DNA from: Actinacidiphila oryziradicis
GTDB taxonomy: Bacteria; Actinomycetota; Actinomycetes; Streptomycetales; Streptomycetaceae
Direction of reading: 5' to 3'
Assembly: GCF_005047355.1 (NCBI RefSeq)
Contig: NZ_SUMC01000033.1
Location: 40,707 to 104,706, forward strand
Length of the DNA: 64,000 nt
The number at the start of each line of letters is the position of its first letter. Position 1 is the first letter of the stretch. The notes below the pieces were generated by a model. The model ran no database searches and was not told the DNA's origin. It saw only the letters and a list, made by a program, of their open reading frames with translations. The position numbers and the translations under genes were made by a program. This document shows, one piece after another, positions 17,028 to 24,243 of this stretch.

Positions 17028-18164
17028 ATGAAACGATCCAGACCCGTTCGTGCCCTGCTGGCCGGTATGGCCACCGCTGCCGTTTCCGCCGGACTGGTTG
17101 TGCTCGGCGGAGGCGCCGCCCAGGCCTCCGCGGCCGACCCGGCACCCATGCCGGCTCACGTGGCGGCGCCGTACTTCGAGGCGTGGACCGGCGAGAGCCC
17201 GGCTTCGCTCGCCGCTCAGTCGGGCAATAGATACCTGACGATGGCGTTCCTCCAGACGGCCTCGCCCGGGTCCTGTACGGCGTACTGGAACGGGAACACC
17301 ACCCAGCCGGTCTCCAAGTCGGTCTTCGGCAGTGACATCGCGACGATCCAGAAGCGCGGCGGCAATGTCATCCCGTCCTTCGGCGGTTACTCGGCGGACA
17401 CCACCGGGACTGAGCTCGCCGACAGCTGCACAAGCGTCGACTCCATCGCCTCGGTGTACGAAAGCCTGGTCACGACGTACGGCGTGACCCGCATCGACCT
17501 CGACATCGAGGCCGACTCGATCAACAACACCGCCGGCATCGACCGCCGCAACAAGGCGGTCGCGCAGGTCGAGCGCTGGGCCCGCCACACCGGCCGCAGC
17601 GTGCAGTTCTCCTACACCCTGCCCTCCTTCGCGACCGGACTCGCGCCCAGTGGCGTGGCCCTGCTGCAGAACGCCGTCTCGAACGGCGCCCGCGTGGACG
17701 TCGTCAACATCATGACGTTCGACTACTGGGACGGCGCCACCCACGACATGGCCGCCGACACCAAGACAGCCGCGGCCGGTCTGCACGACCAACTGGCCGC
17801 GCTCTACCCCTCGAAGCGATCCGCGCGACTGTGGGGCATGATCGGCGTCACCGAGATGCCCGGGATCGACGACTACGGACCCGAGGAGACGTTCACCACG
17901 GCGGACGCGGTCACGGTGGAGAACTGGGCCGTCTCGAAGGGAATCAACACCCTCTCCTTCTGGGCACTCGAGCGCGACAACGGCGGCTGCCCCGGCACCG
18001 CCGGTGCCGGCTCCTGCTCCGGCGTCCCGCAGTCGGCCTGGTACTTCAGCCACGCCTTCGAGCCGTTCACCAGCGGCAGCAGGACCAAGGCCGACAGCAT
18101 CCCCGCCCTGGCCTCACCGAGCTCCACCTCGGCGGAACGGGCGGCCCGGGGCGAGCACATGTGA
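17028..18164 (+). CDS. Secreted GH18 family chitinase-like protein
   Basis: 378 residues from ATG 17028, with GGGAG six bases upstream; a GTG four codons earlier is less likely. Signal peptide MKRSRPVRALLAGMATAAVS to about AQASA (residues 1-36). The GH18 barrel follows: HVAAPYFEAWTG, NVIPSFGGYSAD, the catalytic strand TRIDLDIEAD (the E is the acid; the first Asp and Gly of DGxDxDxE are Thr and Arg here), NIMTFDYWDG, and the barrel end LSFWALERDNGGCPG. There is no carbohydrate-binding or FnIII module. Hydrolysis of chitin oligomers outside the cell is expected, under DasR control through the dre-like site. The replaced residues of the motif may affect efficiency. Confidence 0.85.
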   Translation: MKRSRPVRALLAGMATAAVSAGLVVLGGGAAQASAADPAPMPAHVAAPYFEAWTGESPASLAAQSGNRYLTMAFLQTASPGSCTAYWNGNTTQPVSKSVFGSDIATIQKRGGNVIPSFGGYSADTTGTELADSCTSVDSIASVYESLVTTYGVTRIDLDIEADSINNTAGIDRRNKAVAQVERWARHTGRSVQFSYTLPSFATGLAPSGVALLQNAVSNGARVDVVNIMTFDYWDGATHDMAADTKTAAAGLHDQLAALYPSKRSARLWGMIGVTEMPGIDDYGPEETFTTADAVTVENWAVSKGINTLSFWALERDNGGCPGTAGAGSCSGVPQSAWYFSHAFEPFTSGSRTKADSIPALASPSSTSAERAARGEHM

Positions 18165-18343
18165 GCGGTGCGCCGGTGAACGGTGCGATGGATACCGGGC
18201 CGGCACGGGCCTTGGCCCGGTAACCCGAAAACGGTAACCCGAAGGCGGTGCACCCTGCGAGGGGCGCCGCCTTCGCGGCTTGCTGGGGGTGGCTGTGGGG
18301 CACCTGTGACGTGCCGGCTGCCGCAGGCACAGCCTGCCGTGGG

Positions 18344-18859
18344 TCAGTGAGCGGCGGGGCCCGGGCATCCGGCGAGCGGCTCGCCTACTACGCCGAGGGA
18401 TCCCACAGTGGCCTCAAGAGCGGCGAAGCCGTCGCCGCCCAGGGGTTTCACGATGCGTCGGCGCACTGCCTCGGCGAGTACTCCGACAGCGGCAACAGCG
18501 GTCTCCCGGCCCAAGACCGTCAGCGCGGCGAACGTCACTCGGCGGTCCGTACGGGAGGGGCGACGCTCGACCAGACCGGCATCGACCAGTCGGTCGACCA
18601 CTCCTGTGATTCCCGCGGTGGAGAAGCCGAGAAGCTCGGAGAGTTCGCGCATGGGCGCCGCCTGTTCCGGAGACTCGGCCAGGAAGCAAACCACCTGGAG
18701 CGACGACGGCGGCAGACCGACCTCGTCATGAGCATCGGCCAACAGCAGGTCGGTGATCCGCCGGAAGCCGCTGTCGACAGTGCGCCAGCGACGCAGCAGC
18801 TCGACCTCTTCTGCGCCGGGACACTCCCCCGCCCCCTCCGGCCGCTTTGGCTCCCCCAT
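18344..18859 (-). CDS. MarR family transcriptional regulator
   Basis: 171 residues from ATG 18859 (GGGAG upstream). Winged-helix MarR fold: helices 1-2 around WRTVDSGFRRITDLLLADAH, then LPPSSLQVVCFLAESPEQ, the recognition helix in MRELSELLGFSTAGITGVVD, and the wing LVERRPSRTDRRVTFAALT. It is divergent from the YceI gene, and the intergenic DNA holds matching palindromes, so it probably represses YceI and itself. The ligand is unknown. The C-terminal 15 residues, rich in Gly/Pro, seem extra. Confidence 0.9.
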   Translation of the reverse strand: MGEPKRPEGAGECPGAEEVELLRRWRTVDSGFRRITDLLLADAHDEVGLPPSSLQVVCFLAESPEQAAPMRELSELLGFSTAGITGVVDRLVDAGLVERRPSRTDRRVTFAALTVLGRETAVAAVGVLAEAVRRRIVKPLGGDGFAALEATVGSLGVVGEPLAGCPGPAAH

Positions 18860-18909
18860 GTCCGGCTCCCGTCTGTCGTCTTCTACCAGGTCATCACCCG
18901 CTTGCCGAG

Positions 18910-18943
18910 GATAGCTCAGCGAGCTATTATCTCGGCAGCTATC
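18910..18943. promoter_or_regulatory. MarR-type operator palindromes
   Basis: ATAGCTC-AGC-GAGCTAT (18911-18927) is a perfect 7+7 dyad. A second AGCTATC (18937-18943) pairs with GATAGCT (18910-18916), giving a nested longer dyad. The block lies 51 bases before the MarR start and about 85 before the YceI start, fitting joint control of both promoters. Confidence 0.68.
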
Positions 18944-19025
18944 TAATAACCTCCTTTATATTTGATTGTTCAACTGTATACCTCGCACTCCATCCGCTCC
19001 TCTCACGAAAGGAACACAGTCGACA

Positions 19026-19577
19026 GTGTCTGACATAACCGACGGTTCCCAGCGCGCCATATCCCTGACCGACGTCACACCCGGCCACTGGACACTCGAC
19101 CCGGCACAGTCCACGGTCAACATCGAGAACAAGTCGATCTGGGGCCTGGTCAACGTCAAAGGCGTCTTCACGAAGGTCGTGGGAGAGGGCGAAGTGCTTG
19201 CCGGCGGGTCCGCTCACGGCACCCTGACGATCGACGTCGCCAGCCTTGACACCAAGCACGCCAAGCGTGACATCCACCTGCGGGGCACCGACTTCTTCGA
19301 CGTGGACAAACACCCGTCGATCACCTTCACGGCGACCAGCGTCACCGCGAACCGTAACGGGACCGCCGAGGTGACCGGCGAGCTGACGGTGCGCGGCACC
19401 ACCCGTCCGCTCGCCCTCACCGCCCAGGCGAGCGAAGTCTCCGCGGACGCCGTCACGCTCACCGCCAGCCTCTCCGTCGAACGGACAAACTTCGGCATCA
19501 CGTGGAATCAGCTCGGGATGCTGAAGCCCGTCACGTTCGTCACCATCACCGCGCGCTTCACCCGGCAGTCCGCGTGA
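19026..19577 (+). CDS. YceI family protein
   Basis: 183 residues from GTG 19026 (VSDITDGSQRAISLTDV); GAAAGGAA about 12 bases upstream may be the ribosome site. The lipocalin-like YceI beta barrel is shown by GHWTLDPAQSTVNIENKSIW, IDVASLDTKHAKRDIHLRG, DFFDVDKHPSITFTATSV, and the final strands FGITWNQLGMLKPVTFVTI. YceI barrels bind isoprenoid-type or other hydrophobic ligands. No signal peptide is seen, so a cytoplasmic version. Control by the adjacent divergent MarR is likely; YceI-MarR pairs are frequent in actinomycetes. A strong terminator follows. Confidence 0.9.
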   Translation: MSDITDGSQRAISLTDVTPGHWTLDPAQSTVNIENKSIWGLVNVKGVFTKVVGEGEVLAGGSAHGTLTIDVASLDTKHAKRDIHLRGTDFFDVDKHPSITFTATSVTANRNGTAEVTGELTVRGTTRPLALTAQASEVSADAVTLTASLSVERTNFGITWNQLGMLKPVTFVTITARFTRQSA

Positions 19578-19674
19578 TCCGGGGACGGGGCCGGACCATC
19601 GGCTTCCGTCCCGCTCAGCCCTACGGCAGCCCGCACGAACGCACTTGAGGGGACGGAGTTCGACGCGGAACACC

Positions 19675-19724
19675 AGCCCGGCGGCGCCCTCTGTCAAGAG
19701 GGGCGCCGCCGGGCTCCCCTTTTT
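19675..19724 (+). terminator. Strong terminator after YceI
   Basis: AGCCCGGCGGCGCC plus CTCT pairs with AGAG plus GGGCGCCGCCGGGCT around a GTCA loop, one base bulged, followed by CCCCTTTTT (19716-19724). One of the few textbook intrinsic terminators in the window. Confidence 0.88.
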
Positions 19725-19850
19725 CCGCCGTCACCGGGCCTCGGCACTCGGGGCTGAAGGCCGGGTGCGGCGTCCGACACTGCGCGGAACGCCTCCTCCG
19801 TGCCGGCCGTCCCCCGCACGTCCACGAGCCCCTGACCCACGCGCGGGCCG

Positions 19851-20534
19851 TCATCGGAGGATGTTGACCGCACGGGCCACGACGAGGGCCACGACGACAA
19901 GGGAGATGGCGGACTGCACGAGCATCAGGAGCTTTGCCCAGCGGGACAGGGGCATCGTGTCCGTGGGGCTGAAGGCTGTCGCGTTGGTATAGGAGACGTA
20001 CAGGTAGTCGAAAAAGGTGGGCTCCCAATCCCTGCTGGCGATCTCCGGTGTCTGCATCTGGGGGAAGAGGAAGTCGGGGTTGGGCTGGTGCGCGTGCGCC
20101 CGGGCGACAGGACCTCCGCGGTCGAATTCCCAATACCACAGGGCGAAAACCACGACGTTGGTGCCCCAGATCGCCGCTCCCTCGAAGAGCAGCGGGCCGG
20201 CGGTGCGGCCTTCGCTGCCCGTAATCAGACCATGGATGAGCAGGGACAGCGACCAGGCGTTGGCCACGCTCGCGATCGCGGCCAAGCCCAGGGAGGTGGC
20301 CCGGAGCGGCGCGGACTCCCGGTTGATCCTCGCTGGATTGAGCACGAGAAGGGCCACGAGGAAGGCTCCTTCCAGGGCAGGCAGCAGCCAGTGAGGGTGA
20401 AGGGTGAGCCTTTGGGGCTCCGCCAGTTGCGCGCCGATGATGAGGGCGATCACTGCTGCCACCTGCCATCGGTGCTCGCCCTCAGTCGGCCGCCGCCACG
20501 CGGGTGCCGCAGTATCGTGCCGAGCGCCGTCCAT
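19851..20534 (-). CDS. DUF1345-like membrane protein
   Basis: 227 residues from ATG 20534. About five membrane helices: ~24-38 (VAAVIALIIGAQLAE), ~49-65 (LPALEGAFLVALLVL), ~80-102, ~120-137 and ~200-222. The stretch FFDYLYVSYTNATAFSPTDT followed by MPLSRWAKLLMLVQSAISLV looks like a two-helix ion-channel pore region, as in DUF1345 proteins, and is strongly conserved in Streptomyces. A true selectivity filter (TVGYG) is absent. Function unknown. It is convergent with YceI beyond the terminator. Confidence 0.72.
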   Translation of the reverse strand: MDGARHDTAAPAWRRPTEGEHRWQVAAVIALIIGAQLAEPQRLTLHPHWLLPALEGAFLVALLVLNPARINRESAPLRATSLGLAAIASVANAWSLSLLIHGLITGSEGRTAGPLLFEGAAIWGTNVVVFALWYWEFDRGGPVARAHAHQPNPDFLFPQMQTPEIASRDWEPTFFDYLYVSYTNATAFSPTDTMPLSRWAKLLMLVQSAISLVVVALVVARAVNILR

Positions 20535-20607
20535 GACGATCAGTGTCCCTCCGCGGCGCCGTTCGTGCTGACGGGCGCGCTGATCGCGTGGACGATGCCC
20601 GGGTACC

Positions 20608-20944
20608 TCACTGCTGGCGGAGGCTGCGGCCGCACAGCAGATCGTGGGCGCGCACGGCGAACCACAACTCGGCTATGTGCTCACTGCGGTTGAGTCCCCA
20701 TTAGGGTCTGCTTGTGCATGTGCAGGTCTTCGGCGGCCAGTTGCCAGGACCGGTTGCGCACCAGCACGGTCCGCAGGGTGCGGAGGTGGTCGGTGCCGCG
20801 CTCGGCGTCGTGGTCGAGGAGTGGGCCGGGCACTCGGGACACCAGGGACTGGGCCTCGGTCGGTGTACGGGGCAGCAGCAGCACGGTCCCGTTCCCGTAG
20901 CGGATCAGCCGCCGTTCTTCGGCCTCTGCGGCGCCCGCCACCAT
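20608..20944 (-). pseudogene. PucR-type regulator, C-terminal remnant
   Basis: One frame reads IRYGNGTVLLLPRTP, then GPLLDHDAERGTDHLRTLRT and QLAAEDLHMHKQTL, the PucR C-terminal HTH block. It then breaks near 20700; another frame resumes with SEHIAELWFAVRAHDLL and stops at 20608. The usual YRIRRVEELTG segment between the two is missing, so there is a small deletion with frame change. The whole N-terminal part, about 300 or more residues, is absent. It lies divergent to an agmatinase fragment, the usual arrangement of an intact PucR/guanidinobutyrase pair. Confidence 0.75.
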
Positions 20945-20959
20945 CGACAGGAGCTCGCC

Positions 20960-21160
20960 ATGCCCACGCCATCCGCAGGCCCCGATCCGGTCGGCCCGCT
21001 GGACGCCCAGCGGGTCCCCCGCTTCTTCGGGCCGGGTACCTTCGCCCGGCTGCCGGAGATCCACCGGGTCAACGGCTACGACCTCGCGATACTCGGCGTC
21101 CCCTTCGACGCGGTCACCTCCTACCGGCCCGGCGCACAGTTCGGCCCGGATGGCCGTACG
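20960..21160 (+). pseudogene. Agmatinase/guanidinobutyrase-like N-terminal remnant
   Basis: ATG 20960 has an AGGAG site six bases upstream and begins MPTPSAGPDPVG. The ureohydrolase N-terminus follows: QRVPRFFGPGTFARLPEIH, YDLAILGVPFDAVTSYRPGA, FGPDG. After about 65 codons similarity stops where HIREASRLL would be expected, and none of the manganese-binding motifs (GGDH, DAHxD, DxDxxDP) remain. The ribosome site and start are still well formed, suggesting rather recent truncation. Confidence 0.72.
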
Positions 21161-21503
21161 GCAGGCGTCCCGGAATCTGCCGCGCCGTGCCGGGCCGCCA
21201 CAGCCGCCGTCACGGCGTGTCCAGTGCCGGTGAGAGGCATGGCGTCCTTTCGGCACGGGAGAGGTTACGGGCGAGGGGCAGCTCACAGGGCCCGGAGCTG
21301 CCAGGACCGCCCAGGGCGGTCGTGGGCCGGAGGCAGCCCTGCCTAGTCGGCGCTGTAAGCGGGCCCAACTCCGACGGAGCCCCGCCACGATGCCCCGGCA
21401 GATCCGCCGCACAGCCTGCGGTGCGCCCGGTGCCGCTCCCCCGGTACGGCCGGGGAAGCGGCCGTCGGCACGCCGGGGACGGAGAGCGGCGCACTTCCTA
21501 CCG
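21161..21503. other. Gap without recognisable gene
   Basis: Between the agmatinase remnant and the paa operator neither strand shows a convincing coding frame; short open frames are Arg/Pro-rich and without motifs. It may be further decayed sequence of the same deletion. Confidence 0.5.
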
Positions 21504-21517
21504 ACCGAACATTCGGT
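21504..21517. promoter_or_regulatory. Palindromic operator before paaA
   Basis: ACCGAA-CA-TTCGGT is a perfect 6+6 dyad, 70 bases before the paaA start, within CTACCGACCGAACATTCGG. Paa operons in actinobacteria are often governed by TetR-type PaaR repressors that bind ACCG/CGGT dyads; the match is by eye and no regulator gene is adjacent. Confidence 0.6.
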
Positions 21518-21587
21518 TAGCATGGGAATGCGAGTCAGCACCCCCACAGGCAGACGCACGGGCTGCCAAGAGTCCCGGAGGCATGCG

Positions 21588-22526
21588 ATGTCCCTTCAGG
21601 CACAGTTCGACGACACGATCCGGCGGGATCACCGGATCGAGCCGCGCGACTGGATGCCCGAGGGGTACCGCAAGACCCTGATCCGGCAGATCGCCCAGCA
21701 CGCGCATTCCGAGATCATCGGGATGCAGCCCGAGGGCGAGTGGATCACCCGGGCGCCGTCGCTGCGCCGCAAGGCGATCCTGCTGGCCAAGGTGCAGGAC
21801 GAGGCGGGCCACGGCCTGTATCTGTACTCCGCCGCCGAGACCCTGGGCGCGGACCGGGCGGATCTCACCGAGCGGCTCATCGGTGGACGGCAGAAGTACT
21901 CCTCGATCTTCAACTACCCCACGCCGAGCTTCGCCGATGTGGGCGTGATCGGCTGGTTCGTGGACGGCGCGGCGATCTGCAACCAGGTGCCGCTGTGCCG
22001 CAGCTCGTACGGGCCGTATGCGCGCGCCATGGTGCGGATCTGCAAGGAGGAGTCCTTCCACCAGCGGCAGGGGTACGAGCTGCTGCTGACGATGATGCGC
22101 GGCACCGAGGCGCAGCGGTCCATGGTGCAGGACGCCGTCGACCGGTGGTGGTGGCCGTCACTGATGATGTTCGGACCGCCGGACACGGACTCGCCCAACA
22201 CGGCGCAGTCGATGGCCTGGCGGATCAAGCGGCATACCAATGACGAGCTGCGCCAGCGCTTCGTGGACATGACGGTGCCGCAGGCGGAGTTCCTGGGGGT
22301 CACCCTGCCCGATCCGGAGCTGCGCTGGAGCGCCGAGCGGGGCTGCCACGACTTCGGCACCCCGGACTGGGCGGAGCTGCGCCGGGTGATCGACGGCGAC
22401 GGACCGTGCAACGCGGAGCGGATAGCCCGGCGGCGGGATGCGCACGAGGGCGGTGCCTGGGTACGGGAGGCGGCGAGCGCGCACGCGGCCAAGCGGGCGG
22501 CGCAGGCGGAGAGGAGCGCGGCATGA
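21588..22526 (+). CDS. paaA: 1,2-phenylacetyl-CoA epoxidase subunit A
   Basis: 312 residues from ATG 21588; GGAGG ends six bases before it, and the in-frame sequence upstream is unrelated. PaaA is the catalytic di-iron subunit of the PaaABCE monooxygenase, which converts phenylacetyl-CoA to its ring 1,2-epoxide with O2 and NADPH. Seen here: DWMPEGYRKTLIRQIAQHAH, GEWITRAPSLRRKAILLAKV, the iron-ligand helix QDEAGHGLYLYSAAETLG near residue 75, and EESFHQRQGYELLLTMMRG with the second Glu-x2-His set near 155. Length is normal. Its stop overlaps the paaB start (ATGA). Confidence 0.95.
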   Translation: MSLQAQFDDTIRRDHRIEPRDWMPEGYRKTLIRQIAQHAHSEIIGMQPEGEWITRAPSLRRKAILLAKVQDEAGHGLYLYSAAETLGADRADLTERLIGGRQKYSSIFNYPTPSFADVGVIGWFVDGAAICNQVPLCRSSYGPYARAMVRICKEESFHQRQGYELLLTMMRGTEAQRSMVQDAVDRWWWPSLMMFGPPDTDSPNTAQSMAWRIKRHTNDELRQRFVDMTVPQAEFLGVTLPDPELRWSAERGCHDFGTPDWAELRRVIDGDGPCNAERIARRRDAHEGGAWVREAASAHAAKRAAQAERSAA

Positions 22527-22816
22527 GCGGTATGAAGGGCGAATGGCCGCTGTACGAAGTGTTCGTGCGCGGCAAGCGCGGGCTGAATCATGTGCATGTG
22601 GGCTCGCTGCACGCCGCGGACGAGCGGATGGCGCTGACCAACGCGCGGGACGTCTACACCCGGCGAAATGAGGGCGTGTCCATCTGGGTGGTGCGCAGCG
22701 ACGCCATCACCGCCTCCACGCCGGACGAGAAGGACCCCTTCTTCGCCCCCAGCGGAGACAAGGTCTACCGGCATCCGACCTTCTACGAGATCCCCGAAGA
22801 CGTCCCCCATATATAG
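22523..22816 (+). CDS. paaB: 1,2-phenylacetyl-CoA epoxidase subunit B
   Basis: 97 residues, ATG overlapping the paaA stop. PaaB is a small bridging subunit that holds the PaaAC heterodimers together. The family blocks WPLYEVFVRGKRGLNHVHVG, SLHAADERMALTNARDVYTR and the EGVSIWVVRSDAI segment are all intact. Nine bases separate it from paaC, so the operon is tightly packed. Confidence 0.95.
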   Translation: MSGMKGEWPLYEVFVRGKRGLNHVHVGSLHAADERMALTNARDVYTRRNEGVSIWVVRSDAITASTPDEKDPFFAPSGDKVYRHPTFYEIPEDVPHI

Positions 22817-22825
22817 GAGCAGCGC

Positions 22826-23689
22826 ATGAGCAACGACCATGTGTACCTGTCCCTGGCGGAGGCCTCCTCCGAGGGCGATGCGCACTGGGCGTTCGGGACC
22901 GGCTTCCAGGACCCGCTGCACGGCGTTGACACGGCGGTGCCGGCGGGGGTGGATCGCGCCGGTCTGGCCGCGTACTGCCTGGCGCTGGGTGATGACGCCC
23001 TGGTGCTGGCGCAGCGGCTCGCGCAGTGGTGCACCCACGCCCCGGAGCTGGAGGAGGAGGTGGCGCTGGCCAACATCGGCCTCGACCTGCTGGGACAGGC
23101 CCGGCTGCTGTACTCCCGGGCCGGGCAGGCCGACGGGTCCGGGCGTACGGAGGATGACTTCGCGTACTTCCGCGACGCGGGCGACTTCCGCAATGTGCGG
23201 CTGGCCGAGTTGCCGAACGGCGACTTCGCCTTCTCCACGGCCCGGCTGCTGGTGCTGTCCGCCTGGCGGCTGGCCCTCTTCCAGCGGCTGGCCGGCTCGG
23301 CGGACCCGGTCCTGGCGGCCGTGGCGGGCAAAGGCGTCAAGGAGCTGGCGTACCACCGGGAGTACGCGGCCCGCTGGACGGTGCGGCTCGGGGACGGCAC
23401 GGAATATTCGCACGGGCGGATGCGGCGGGCGGTCGACGAGGTCTGGCCGTATGTGGAAGAGCTGTTCGCGCCGGACGAGGGGGGCTTCGGTGTGGACCCC
23501 GTGGATGTACGCGGCGCGGTCGAGGAGACGCTGGCCCAGGTGCTGACCGCGGCCACGCTCGCCACACCGGCGGCCTTGCCGCGCGGTGGGGCGGACGGTG
23601 GACGGCGCGGGGCGCACACCGAGCACCTGGGCCCATTGCTGGCCGAGCTGCAAAGCGTGGCACGTGCACACCCGGGGGCGGCATGGTGA
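22826..23689 (+). CDS. paaC: 1,2-phenylacetyl-CoA epoxidase subunit C
   Basis: 287 residues from ATG 22826, with AGGAGC upstream. PaaC is a structural, ferritin-like subunit that pairs with PaaA and has no metal site. LGDDALVLAQRLAQWCTHAP, LEEEVALANIGLDLLGQARL, DDFAYFRDAGDFRNVRLAEL and GVKELAYHREYAARWTVRLG are characteristic. The C-terminus is Gly/Arg-rich and ends just inside the paaD start (seven-base overlap). Confidence 0.94.
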   Translation: MSNDHVYLSLAEASSEGDAHWAFGTGFQDPLHGVDTAVPAGVDRAGLAAYCLALGDDALVLAQRLAQWCTHAPELEEEVALANIGLDLLGQARLLYSRAGQADGSGRTEDDFAYFRDAGDFRNVRLAELPNGDFAFSTARLLVLSAWRLALFQRLAGSADPVLAAVAGKGVKELAYHREYAARWTVRLGDGTEYSHGRMRRAVDEVWPYVEELFAPDEGGFGVDPVDVRGAVEETLAQVLTAATLATPAALPRGGADGGRRGAHTEHLGPLLAELQSVARAHPGAAW

Positions 23690-24243
23690 CCACAGAGCGT
23701 TCGCTGTCCGCGGCTGAAGTCCTGCCGCAGCCCTCGCCGGCCCGCGCGCGGCAGATCGCGGCAGCCGTCCCTGACCCGGAGCTGCCGATGCTGACCCTCG
23801 CCGATCTCGGTGTCCTTCGAGGGGTCGAGGTCGATGAGGACGGCGTGGTGACGGCCAGTCTCACTCCCACCTACTCCGGGTGCCCCGCGATGGCCGAGAT
23901 GCGTGCGGAAGTCGCCGCCAGGCTGACCCGGGCGGGCTTCCGTGAGGTGCGGATCCGGACCGTGCTCGATCCGCCCTGGACCTCGGACTGGATCACCCCG
24001 CGAGGCCGCAGTGCGCTCGCCGAGCACGGGATCGCGCCGCCCGCGGCGGCTCCGGCGCAGGGGCCGGGCCCGTCGCCGGGGCCGGTGCCCGTGGAGCTGT
24101 TTCCGACGCGGCGTGCCGTGCGGTGTCCGCGATGCGGATCGGCGGACACCGAGGAGACCTCGAGGTTCGCCGCCACCGCGTGCAGGGCGCTGCACCGTTG
24201 CCGAAGCTGTCTGGAGCCGTTCGAGCTGTTCAAGGAGATCTGA
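23683..24243 (+). CDS. paaD: Phenylacetate degradation protein PaaD (metal-sulfur cluster assembly type)
   Basis: 186 residues from ATG 23683. PaaD is a DUF59/MIP18-type protein needed for maturation of the epoxidase, probably of the PaaE Fe-S cluster. The DUF59 core is visible (VPDPELPMLTLADLGVLRGV, LTPTYSGCPAMAEMRAEVAA, VRIRTVLDPPWTSDWITPRG), then a Pro/Ala/Gly linker (~125-140) and a C-terminal zinc ribbon CPRCGS...CRSC. Normal size. Its stop overlaps the paaE ATG by one base. Confidence 0.94.
   Translation: MVTTERSLSAAEVLPQPSPARARQIAAAVPDPELPMLTLADLGVLRGVEVDEDGVVTASLTPTYSGCPAMAEMRAEVAARLTRAGFREVRIRTVLDPPWTSDWITPRGRSALAEHGIAPPAAAPAQGPGPSPGPVPVELFPTRRAVRCPRCGSADTEETSRFAATACRALHRCRSCLEPFELFKEI

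Noticed and set aside
21914..23671. 585-codon minus-strand frame across paaA-paaC
   Set aside because: Antisense of three well-recognised paa genes; no domain.
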